Shown here: positions 8,328-16,397 of the stretch, in pieces
Position numbering within the stretch: position 1 is the first letter of the stretch
Layout: every line of letters begins with the position of its first letter
Source of the DNA: Mycobacterium sp. 852002-51057_SCH5723018
GTDB lineage: Bacteria; Actinomycetota; Actinomycetes; Mycobacteriales; Mycobacteriaceae
Reading direction: 5' to 3'
Assembly: GCF_001667035.1 (NCBI RefSeq)
Contig: NZ_LZIR01000077.1
Coordinates: 1 to 34,460 of the forward strand
DNA length: 34,460 bases
Notes under the pieces: generated by a model
Told to the model about the DNA's origin: nothing
Databases searched by the model: none
The model's input: only the letters and a program-made list of their open reading frames with translations
Made by a program: the position numbers and the translations under genes

Positions 8328-9273
8328 CCCGACCACCGACGCCGGTTGGGCAGAACCCAAGCCGCGCAAGGGGTTCTTCACCGACACTTCGATCTGCATC
8401 GGGTGCAAGGCCTGCGAGGTGGCCTGCAAGGAATGGAACCGCAACCCGCGCGACGGCGAGCTGGAACTGTTGGGTTCGTCCTACGACAACACCGGCGCGC
8501 TGGGAGCCAGCACCTGGCGGCACGTGGCGTTCATCGAGCAGGGCCGCGACCGCATCGAGGAGGCGCGCGAATCCGGCCGCGCCCTAATCGATCTGGGCAT
8601 GCCCGCCCTCCCCGGCCGCACTGAAAGCCCAGACCTCACGCCGCCGGACACCCCGGAGTTCCGCTGGCTGATGTCGTCAGATGTGTGCAAGCACTGCACG
8701 CACGCCGGCTGCCTGGACGTCTGCCCGACGGGTGCGTTGTTCCGCACCGAATTCGGCACCGTCGTCGTGCAGGACGACGTCTGCAACGGATGCGGAACGT
8801 GCGTGGCCGGTTGCCCGTTCGGCGTGATCGAGCGTCGCAGCGAAGGCACGTATGCGACGCCGGCGCAACAACCGGATCGTCCGGCCGAAAAGCCCGTCAC
8901 CGGTGTGGCCCAAAAGTGCACCCTGTGCTACGACCGTCTCGTCGATGACCAGATACCGGCGTGCGCCCAGACCTGCCCGACGACGTCGATCAAGTTCGGT
9001 GACCACGACGACTTGGTGGTCAAGGCGCGGGAAAGGGTCGCCCAGCTGCACGCCCAGGGTCTGAGCGAGGCCCGCCTCTACGGCGCCAACGAGCACGACG
9101 GCGTGGGTGGCATCGGGTCGATCTTCCTGTTGCTCGACGAGCCGGAGGTCTACGGCCTGCCGCCCGACCCGCGCGTGTGCACGGCTGATCTGCCCCAGAT
9201 GTTCAAGCGCGCCGGTGTGGCCGCGGCGGGCATGGTTGCCGCGGCGGCGCTGGCCTTCTGGAGGTCCCGGTGA
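8302..9273 (+). CDS. fdnH: Formate dehydrogenase iron-sulphur (beta) subunit
   Basis: A 323-residue electron-transfer subunit with four [4Fe-4S] cluster motifs: CIGCKACEVACKEWN near the N-terminus, CKHCTHAGCLDVCPTG, CNGCGTCVAGCPFG, and CTLCYD...CAQTCPTTS. The C-terminus (about residues 300-320, AAAGMVAAAALAFW) is a single hydrophobic segment, as in FdnH, and would anchor it to the membrane. The frame opens at 8272, but the ATG at 8302 follows a strong ribosome binding site (GGGGGAG) and overlaps fdnG by 26 bases. It probably passes electrons from the catalytic subunit to the NrfD-type membrane subunit encoded next, whose GTG overlaps its stop codon by 4 bases. Confidence 0.93.
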   Translation: MGQLTGPTDPTTDAGWAEPKPRKGFFTDTSICIGCKACEVACKEWNRNPRDGELELLGSSYDNTGALGASTWRHVAFIEQGRDRIEEARESGRALIDLGMPALPGRTESPDLTPPDTPEFRWLMSSDVCKHCTHAGCLDVCPTGALFRTEFGTVVVQDDVCNGCGTCVAGCPFGVIERRSEGTYATPAQQPDRPAEKPVTGVAQKCTLCYDRLVDDQIPACAQTCPTTSIKFGDHDDLVVKARERVAQLHAQGLSEARLYGANEHDGVGGIGSIFLLLDEPEVYGLPPDPRVCTADLPQMFKRAGVAAAGMVAAAALAFWRSR

Positions 9274-10358
9274 GCACTTCCGAATACGACAGCCTGCGCC
9301 CGCCGGAACCCGCGGGCGGCAGGCGTGGCGGCAAGCGGCAACGCAGGGGTCGCGGCGGCGGTGGCGACGGTTCGCGCGAGATGCCGATGGTGCCCGAGGC
9401 CGAGTTCACCTCGTACTACGGGCGGCCGGTGGTCAAGCCCGCGCCGTGGGGTCACGAGATCGGGGCGTACCTGTTCCTGGGTGGCGTCGCCGGCGGCTCG
9501 GGCCTGCTGGCGGCGGGCGCCCAGCTCACCGGCCGCGCGAAGCTGCGCCGCAACACCCGGTTGACCGCCCTGGCGGCGGTGCTGCTGAGCCTCGTCGCGT
9601 TGGTCAAGGACCTGGGCCGGCCCGAGCGTTTCCTGAACATGTTGCGCACGTTCAAGCTGACCTCGCCGATGAACCTCGGCTCGTGGATACTGAGCTCCTT
9701 CAGCGCCGGGATAGGGGTGGCCGCGGTCGCCGAGGTCGACCGCTTGACCGGGGAGCGGCTGCCGTTGGGGCCGCTGCGTCCGGTGTTGCGCAGCATGGAA
9801 GGACCGGCCGGCCTGGGGGCGGCGGTCCTCGGACCGCCGCTGGCGGTCTACACCGCGGTGCTGCTCGGCGATACCGCGACCCCCACGTGGAACGCCGCCC
9901 ACGAGGACCTGCCCTTCGTGTTCGTCAGTTCGGCCACCCTGGCCGCCTCGGGGTTGGCGATGGTCACCACCCCGGTGGCCGAGGCCGGCCCCGCCCGGAA
10001 GTTGGCCGTCCTCGGCGTGCTCGGTGACCTGGTGGCGACCAAGCTCATGGAACGCCGGATGGACCCGGTGGCCACCGAGCCGCTCCACCACGGCAACCCG
10101 GGGCGGATGCTGCGCTTGAGTGAACGACTGGTGATGGCCGGCGGACTGGGGACGTTGATCGGTGGCCGCAACCGCGGCGTCGCAGTGGTGTCCGGCCTGG
10201 CCCTGGCGACGGCGTCGGCGCTGACCCGGTTCGCCGTGTTCGAGGCGGGCCTGGAATCGGCGCGGCATCCCCGCTACACGATCGAGCCGCAGAAACGCAG
10301 GCTGGCGGCGCGGCGGGCGGCCGGCGTCACCGGCGACTCGATCACCACCGCGGGCTGA
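9270..10358 (+). CDS. NrfD/PsrC-type membrane subunit of formate dehydrogenase
   Basis: A 362-residue polytopic membrane protein starting at a GTG that overlaps the fdnH stop (GTGA). After a basic, Gly/Arg-rich cytoplasmic N-terminus (about residues 15-40) come roughly eight hydrophobic segments, beginning around residue 65 (IGAYLFLGGVAGGSGLLAAG). The motif KDLGRPERFLNMLRTFK and the pattern GSWILSSFSAGIG are typical of NrfD/PsrC quinone-reacting anchors, not of the cytochrome b gamma subunit FdnI. Electrons from formate are therefore more likely passed directly to menaquinone without haem b. It is the last gene of the selD-fdn transcription unit; a 116-base gap follows. Confidence 0.88.
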   Translation: MSTSEYDSLRPPEPAGGRRGGKRQRRGRGGGGDGSREMPMVPEAEFTSYYGRPVVKPAPWGHEIGAYLFLGGVAGGSGLLAAGAQLTGRAKLRRNTRLTALAAVLLSLVALVKDLGRPERFLNMLRTFKLTSPMNLGSWILSSFSAGIGVAAVAEVDRLTGERLPLGPLRPVLRSMEGPAGLGAAVLGPPLAVYTAVLLGDTATPTWNAAHEDLPFVFVSSATLAASGLAMVTTPVAEAGPARKLAVLGVLGDLVATKLMERRMDPVATEPLHHGNPGRMLRLSERLVMAGGLGTLIGGRNRGVAVVSGLALATASALTRFAVFEAGLESARHPRYTIEPQKRRLAARRAAGVTGDSITTAG

Positions 10359-10433
10359 GGAATCTTTCGCTGCCGGCCGTTCGCGAGCGCGCCGCACGTC
10401 ACGCCACGGCGGATAATTGCTCGATTTTCCGCC

Positions 10434-10464
10434 CTGGCGTTACGCCCGCCAGCCAAGCGGGTAG
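10434..10464 (+). promoter_or_regulatory. SigF-like promoter with overlapping inverted repeat
   Basis: GTTA at 10439-10442, a 16-base spacer and GGGTAG at 10459-10464 match the mycobacterial SigF pattern (GTTT-N15/17-GGGTA) with one mismatch. The -10 ends 10 bases before the ATG of the F420 oxidoreductase, so the transcript would be nearly leaderless. A 6-bp inverted repeat, CTGGCG/CGCCAG (10434-10452), overlaps the -35 and could be an operator or the end of the previous operon. Confidence 0.5.
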
Positions 10465-10474
10465 ACGGGTTGAC

Positions 10475-11461
10475 ATGACGAATTTTGGCTACACTCTGAT
10501 GACCGAGCAGAGTGGACCCAAAGACCTTGTGCGATACGCGATTTCAGCCGAGGAGAGCGGGTTCGACTTCGAGGTGTGCAGCGACCACTTCTCGCCGTGG
10601 CTGACGTCGCAAGGGCACGCGCCCAACGCCTGGACGGTGTTGGGCGCGGTGGCGCACGCCACCGAACGGGTGGACCTTTACACCTATGTGACGTGTCCGA
10701 CCATGCGGTATCACCCCGCGATCGTCGCGCAGCAGGCCGCCACCGTGCAGATCCTGTCCGATGGCCGGTTCACGCTCGGTTTGGGCAGCGGTGAAAACCT
10801 CAACGAACACGTCGTCGGCAAGGGCTGGCCGACCGTCGAGCGCCGGCACGACATGCTGCGCGAGGCGATCAAGATCATCCGAGAGCTGTTCGGCGGCCAC
10901 TTGGTGAACTGGCGCGGCGACTACTTCCAGGTGGACTCGGCGCGCTTGTGGGATGTGCCCGACGTCCCCGTCGGCATCGCGGTCGCCATGGGCGGCCCCA
11001 AGGCCGTCGAGCGGTTCGCGAAGCTGGCCGACCACCTGGTGGCCGTGGAGCCCGACGGCGAACTCGTCCGCGAGTGGCACGCCGCACGCCAGGCCGCCAA
11101 CCTGGCCGGCGGCGGACGCGTGGTGGGCCAGATACCGGTGTGCTGGGATCCCGACCGCGACGCCGCCGTCCAGCGCGCCCACGACCAGTTCCGCTGGTTC
11201 GCCGGTGGCTGGAAGGTCAATGCCGACCTGCCGACGCCGGCCGGCTTCGCCGGCGCCACCCAATTCGTGCGGCCCGAGGACGTCGCGGAGAGCATCCCCT
11301 GCGGCCCTGACCTAGACGCGATCGTCGACGCCGTGCGGGCCTACTGGGAAGCCGGGTTCACCGATATCGCGCTCGTCCAGATCGGCGGAGCGTCGCAGGA
11401 GCTCTTCCTCAAAGAGGCCGCTCAGCCTTTGCTCGATGCGCTGCGTAGCGCGTCCAGCTGA
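10475..11461 (+). CDS. LLM-class F420-dependent oxidoreductase (G6PD-like family)
   Basis: A 328-residue TIM-barrel enzyme of the luciferase-like monooxygenase class, subgroup close to F420-dependent glucose-6-phosphate dehydrogenase. It would transfer hydride between cofactor F420 and an unknown substrate. Family features are FGYTLMTEQ at the N-terminus, GFDFEVCSDHFSPW, TPY-equivalent TCPTMRYHPAIVAQ, the GRFTLGLGSGENLNEHVVG segment and ALVQIGG near the end. F420 is abundant in mycobacteria, which fits. The gene stands alone between the formate dehydrogenase operon and the SRPBCC gene and has a SigF-like promoter just upstream. Substrate is not predictable from sequence. Confidence 0.88.
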   Translation: MTNFGYTLMTEQSGPKDLVRYAISAEESGFDFEVCSDHFSPWLTSQGHAPNAWTVLGAVAHATERVDLYTYVTCPTMRYHPAIVAQQAATVQILSDGRFTLGLGSGENLNEHVVGKGWPTVERRHDMLREAIKIIRELFGGHLVNWRGDYFQVDSARLWDVPDVPVGIAVAMGGPKAVERFAKLADHLVAVEPDGELVREWHAARQAANLAGGGRVVGQIPVCWDPDRDAAVQRAHDQFRWFAGGWKVNADLPTPAGFAGATQFVRPEDVAESIPCGPDLDAIVDAVRAYWEAGFTDIALVQIGGASQELFLKEAAQPLLDALRSASS

Positions 11462-11467
11462 TCGGAC

Positions 11468-11492
11468 GTTTGGACGCTGCCTGCCGGGGTAT
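11468..11492 (+). promoter_or_regulatory. SigF-type promoter
   Basis: GTTT (11468-11471), 15-base spacer, GGGTAT (11487-11492): an exact match to the mycobacterial SigF consensus as I know it. It lies about 145 bases upstream of the SRPBCC gene start and would drive the SRPBCC-alcohol dehydrogenase pair. Confidence 0.65.
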
Positions 11493-11636
11493 CCGAGTGC
11501 CATAGTGGGCTTCGGGCTACCACTGGCGGTTTGATGGACCAACAAAGACCGCGGACAGGGCGAACGGGCGGCCTGCAAGTTATTGCGCGACAGTAGGTTT
11601 GCGCTGGCCTTGTTCTGCGGCGCAGGAGAGTCGACG

Positions 11637-12571
11637 ATGAATGATCCATCTAGCAACGCCACGGCGCCTTTGGTGAGGGCGCTTGCGGGCGCCAGCTTCG
11701 GACTGGGTCTCGCCGAGTTGGTGGCCCCCGGCAAGGTTGCTGCGGTGGCTGGAGTGGAGGACACGCGGCTCTCGCGCCGGGTCATCCGAGCGTTGGGGGC
11801 GCGCGAATGCGGGCACGGCGCGGCCTTGTTGGGCGGGTCGGACAAGCTGGTCTGGACGAGGGTTGCCGGCGACGCCCTGGACGTGGCGCTGCTGGGCGCC
11901 GGGGTGGCCGCCCGCGGCCCGGGGCGGCGCCGCCGGGGCGCGATCACGGGCCTGGTCCTGGGTGGGATCGGTGCCGCCGACCTCTATGCCGCGGTGCGCA
12001 GCACCGGCAACGGCGGCGGGCGACACGCCAACACCATGCACCACCGCACCCTGCGCGCGGCGGTCACGGTGCGGCGCCCGGTCGAGGACGTGTACGGCTT
12101 CTGGCGCGATCTGGAGAACCTGCCCAGCTTCATGTACCACCTGCAGTCGGTCACCGCCGACGCCGACGGTCGTTCGCATTGGGTGGCCAACGCGCCGATC
12201 GGCCAGCCGGTGCACTGGGACGCGCAGATCACCGAAGACCAGCCCAACAAGCGGATCGCGTGGCAGTCGCTGCCCGGTTCGTCGATCCAGAACGGGGGCA
12301 GCGTCGAATTCACGCCCGCCGCCAACGGTGACGGGACCGAGGTCCGGGTCCAGATCGGCTACCAGATGCCGGGCGGCGTCCTGGGCAAGGCCGCCGCGAC
12401 CCTGTTCGGCGAATCACCCGAGCAGCAAGTCAACGACGACCTTCGGCGCTTCAAGCAAATCATCGAAACGGGTCAGGTGGTCCGCTCGGACGGCTCTCCG
12501 GAAGGAACCGTCGCCGGTCGGCAGATGCATCAGCGGCCCGCGCAACCGAACACGCGCGAAGGAGCCGGGGC

Positions 12572-12575
<4 letters not shown>
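11637..12575 (+). CDS. SRPBCC (cyclase/dehydrase-type) protein with hydrophobic N-terminal domain
   Basis: A 312-residue two-part protein. Residues 1 to about 125 are Ala/Gly/Leu-rich with several hydrophobic helices (ALAGASFGLGLAEL, GLVLGGIGAADLYAA) and are probably membrane associated. Residues about 140-285 form an SRPBCC/polyketide-cyclase-like domain starting HRTLRAAVTVRRPVEDVYGFWRDLENLPSFM, with the usual ligand-binding helix-grip pattern. The C-terminal 30 residues are polar and disordered. The ATG at 11637 is preceded by AGGAGA, while an upstream TTG in frame at 11583 lacks a binding site. It overlaps the following alcohol dehydrogenase by 4 bases (ATGA). The ligand is unknown. A SigF-type promoter upstream suggests a stress role. 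Confidence 0.82.
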
Positions 12576-13741
<1,166 letters not shown>

Positions 13742-13760
13742 CCCAGAAGGGAGTACCGCG

Positions 13761-14315
13761 ATGTCAAATGAATTGCAAGGCACAAAGATTGCCATCCTGG
13801 CGGCTGACGGCGTGGAGAAGGTGGAACTCGAGCAACCGCGCGAGGCCCTCCAGCAAGCGGGCGCCCAGGTCGAGGTGCTGTCGCTGAAGTCCGGCGAAAT
13901 CCAGGCCCGTAACCATGATCTCGAGCCGGCTGGGTCTTTCGACGTCGACCGCAAGGTTTCCGACGCGTCGGTAGGCGAGTTCGACGGCCTGGTGCTTCCC
14001 GGCGGCACGGTGAACCCGGACAAGCTGCGTCTCGACGGTTCGGCCGTTTCGTTCGTACGCGACTTCGTCGTATCCGGAAAGCCCGTCGCCGCAATCTGTC
14101 ACGGTCCCTGGACGCTGGTGGAGGCCGGGGTCGCGGTGGGACGAACACTGACCTCGTATCCGAGCATCCGCACGGACCTGCGAAACGCGGGCGCACATGT
14201 GGTGGACGAAGAGGTGGTCGTCGACGGCAATCTGATCACCAGTCGCTCACCGTCGGACCTCCCGGCGTTTTGCGAAGCGCTCGTCAAGCAATTGGCGCAC
14301 GCCACTACGGGATAG
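13761..14315 (+). CDS. DJ-1/PfpI family type 1 glutamine amidotransferase-like protein
   Basis: A 184-residue protein of the PfpI/YhbO branch of the DJ-1 superfamily, which includes stress proteins described as deglycases or chaperones. Motifs are KIAILAADGVEKVELEQP at the start, DGLVLPGGTVNPD and the nucleophile elbow AAICHGPWTLVEAG, with the reactive Cys followed by His. SYPSIRTDLRNAGAHVVDEEVVVDGNLITSRSPSDLPAFC, a family block, closes the domain. A good ribosome binding site (AGAAGGGAG) precedes the ATG. It follows the alcohol dehydrogenase by 19 bases and is probably in the same transcript, adding a carbonyl-stress theme. Confidence 0.9.
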   Translation: MSNELQGTKIAILAADGVEKVELEQPREALQQAGAQVEVLSLKSGEIQARNHDLEPAGSFDVDRKVSDASVGEFDGLVLPGGTVNPDKLRLDGSAVSFVRDFVVSGKPVAAICHGPWTLVEAGVAVGRTLTSYPSIRTDLRNAGAHVVDEEVVVDGNLITSRSPSDLPAFCEALVKQLAHATTG

Positions 14316-14339
14316 CCACCGCACACCGAAAAGCTGCTC

Positions 14340-14366
14340 GGTTTTAACGCGCCGGTTTGCGGGCAT
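14340..14366 (+). promoter_or_regulatory. SigF-like promoter
   Basis: GGTTT (14340-14344), 16-base spacer, GGGCAT (14361-14366). One mismatch from the SigF pattern in the -10 (GGGTAT). It lies 60 bases before the proposed TTG start of the methyltransferase. Confidence 0.5.
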
Positions 14367-14426
14367 TACACAGGCCAGGCCGTGGATTGCCACGGCGATC
14401 CTTTAAGGGCTTACGAAAGGCCGACG

Positions 14427-15116
14427 TTGACAACCACCTATCCCGAACCCACCATCTCGGTGAGGCACAATGTGTATCAGCCGCAGGAAGATTCCCGGTT
14501 GCTTGTGGACGCGATGCACAACACCGCGCTGATACCGGGACGACGGGTTCTCGACCTCTGCACGGGTAGCGGATTCGTTGCCATGGCGGCGGCCGAGATG
14601 GGCTGTTCCAGCGTCACCGCGTTCGACATCTGCCCGCAAGCGGTGCGATGCGCCCGCACCAACGCGGCGCTGGCCGGAGTACCGGTCGACGTCCGCGAAG
14701 GCTCGTGGATGGATGCGGTCGACTGCGCGCCGTTCGACGTCGTTGTGGCCAATCCCCCTTATGTCCCAACCCCACCGCGCGACGACTCGGCACTCATCGG
14801 CCCTGGCGCCGGCCCGTCGTGGGCCTGGAACGCCGGCTCCGACGGACGCCTGATCCTGGACCCGCTGTGCGATGCGGCCCCGAAGCTGCTGTGCGACGGG
14901 GGATCCCTGCTGCTCGTGCACTCGGCGATCGCTGGCGTCCAACAATCGCTGGATCGCCTGAAATGGGCCGGGATGGAAGGCGAAGTCATTGCGTCCATGT
15001 GGATTCGGTTCGGTCCCGTCATGTCGGCGCGGGCACGGTGGCTGGAGGAGACCGGCCGGATCCCGCCCGGACGCCGGGAAGAGGAACTCGTCGTGATCCG
15101 GGCCGAAAAGCCATGA
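14427..15116 (+). CDS. HemK-like SAM-dependent methyltransferase
   Basis: A 229-residue class I methyltransferase related to release-factor glutamine methyltransferases (HemK/PrmC). The N-terminus has VYQPQEDSRLLVDAM, the SAM-binding motif is VLDLCTGSGFVAMAAA, and the catalytic motif is VVANPPYVPTPP. The long N-terminal helical domain of true PrmC is missing, so the target is unknown; small-molecule or protein glutamine methylation are both possible. The open frame reaches 14382, but the TTG at 14427 sits 6 bases after GAAAGG and gives a family-like start. The stop overlaps the CDGSH gene by 4 bases (ATGA). Confidence 0.85.
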   Translation: MTTTYPEPTISVRHNVYQPQEDSRLLVDAMHNTALIPGRRVLDLCTGSGFVAMAAAEMGCSSVTAFDICPQAVRCARTNAALAGVPVDVREGSWMDAVDCAPFDVVVANPPYVPTPPRDDSALIGPGAGPSWAWNAGSDGRLILDPLCDAAPKLLCDGGSLLLVHSAIAGVQQSLDRLKWAGMEGEVIASMWIRFGPVMSARARWLEETGRIPPGRREEELVVIRAEKP

Positions 15117-15379
15117 CGACCACTCGGGTGCAGGTGGTGCCCAACGGGCCCGTGCTGGTCTCCGGACCGGTTCGCATCGAGATGCCCGGCGGTGACGTCG
15201 TCGAGTCGGATCGGTTCATGGTGGCCATCTGCACCTGTCGGCGGAGCCAGGACTATCCGTTGTGCGACACCAGCCATCGACGGTGCCGGACGATGAAGAA
15301 GGATCTGCGCCGGATGTCTAATCCAGCTGATCGAGCGGCCTACGCAACGACGTCCGATCCTGCTTCCACGACTCCATAA
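15113..15379 (+). CDS. CDGSH-type iron-sulphur protein
   Basis: An 88-residue protein with the [2Fe-2S]-binding CDGSH signature in the form CTCRRSQDYPLCDTSH (about residues 42-57): three Cys and one His with correct spacing, Thr replacing the usual Gly of CDGSH. Proteins of this family (mitoNEET-like) take part in redox sensing or cluster transfer. The ATG overlaps the methyltransferase stop by 4 bases. Its last 62 bases overlap the 3' end of the convergent iron-enzyme gene on the other strand. Confidence 0.87.
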   Translation: MTTTRVQVVPNGPVLVSGPVRIEMPGGDVVESDRFMVAICTCRRSQDYPLCDTSHRRCRTMKKDLRRMSNPADRAAYATTSDPASTTP

Positions 15380-16397
15380 TCCTGTCCGCCAAGCGGTTTT
15401 CGACCGCGGCATGCGCGCGGATCCCGAACACGACGTCGGCGCCGAGTTGGGGCTCGCGGGCGACGAGATCACCGACGACGTCGAGGCGCACCACCTGTTC
15501 GTGCACCGCGTCGGCTTCGACGTGCTCGCTGTAGAACTCGATGCACGCGGCCGGCGCCTGCATCCGTTCCAGCGCCTGGACCATCCGCCGCGATCCCGGT
15601 GGCGAGGTGATCTCCGTCGAGGCGAAGTGCCCGATCGCGGCGCCCCGCAGCGATCGGTGCAGCCCGAACAGCGACATGAGGTTCACCGCCGCCAACGACT
15701 CGGCGGGGACGGCGTCGAGGTAGGCGAGATACGTCGAATTCAGGCCCGCCGCCGCCAGGAGATCGGCGAAGAGCTGCTGGTGCAGGCGCGGCCCCTGACC
15801 GGCGCCGTACTCGTCGAACTCGATGGCCACGAAGGCCGCTTTGGCGGTACCCATCAGCCGGGGAATCGCCCATGCGTGCGGATCCCCCTCCTTGAGGTGA
15901 TACACCGATCGGTGCACGAAGTACTCGCGCATCTGCTGCCAGCTCCCGGTGTCCCGCAGGAAGTACGACGGGCCGGTGCCGTCGGCGGGTTCGTGGCAAA
16001 TGGCGTCCATCTCGGCCGCCGCCGTCTGGTCGGGTTCGATGGGACCGACGTCGCGCCGCACACCCGCCAAAAAGACCCGCTCCAGCTCGCCGCGCAACTG
16101 CAGCAGCGCGGGATTCCACTCCCAGCTGGGATCCACACCGGCAAAGCCGCGATAGTGCAGCTCATAGCACATCGACAACGCCAGCTGGAGATCCAGGCCG
16201 TAGGGGTCGGAGTCCCGCACCGACGCGCCGATGCGGGCGAGGTGGTCACGCGAGGGCGGGCCGGCTAACGCATGACGGACCGCCGTCGACAGCGGTCCGT
16301 GCGCCGCCGGCAGGGCGGGTTCGGCCGTGATGGATGCGCGGGTCACGCCGATGACTACCCGCCAATCGGGCTCCGCAAACGGGGCTTTCGGCGTCAC
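15318..16397 (-). CDS. Iron-containing redox enzyme (haem-oxygenase-like fold)
   Basis: A 359-residue protein of the iron-containing redox enzyme family (haem-oxygenase-like diiron oxidase fold). Acidic and His residues fit a metal site: MCYELHYRGF, a central EFDEYGAGQGPRLHQQLFADLL and a C-terminal CIEFYSEHVEADAVHEQV. The longest open frame starts at 16538, inside the upstream phosphatase gene. The GTG at 16397 overlaps that gene's stop by 4 bases (GTGA), making a coupled start likely. It is thus the last gene of the stressosome operon, which is unusual and suggests the enzyme makes or removes something relevant to the signal. Substrate unknown. Confidence 0.83.
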   Translation of the reverse strand: MTPKAPFAEPDWRVVIGVTRASITAEPALPAAHGPLSTAVRHALAGPPSRDHLARIGASVRDSDPYGLDLQLALSMCYELHYRGFAGVDPSWEWNPALLQLRGELERVFLAGVRRDVGPIEPDQTAAAEMDAICHEPADGTGPSYFLRDTGSWQQMREYFVHRSVYHLKEGDPHAWAIPRLMGTAKAAFVAIEFDEYGAGQGPRLHQQLFADLLAAAGLNSTYLAYLDAVPAESLAAVNLMSLFGLHRSLRGAAIGHFASTEITSPPGSRRMVQALERMQAPAACIEFYSEHVEADAVHEQVVRLDVVGDLVAREPQLGADVVFGIRAHAAVENRLADRIMESWKQDRTSLRRPLDQLD

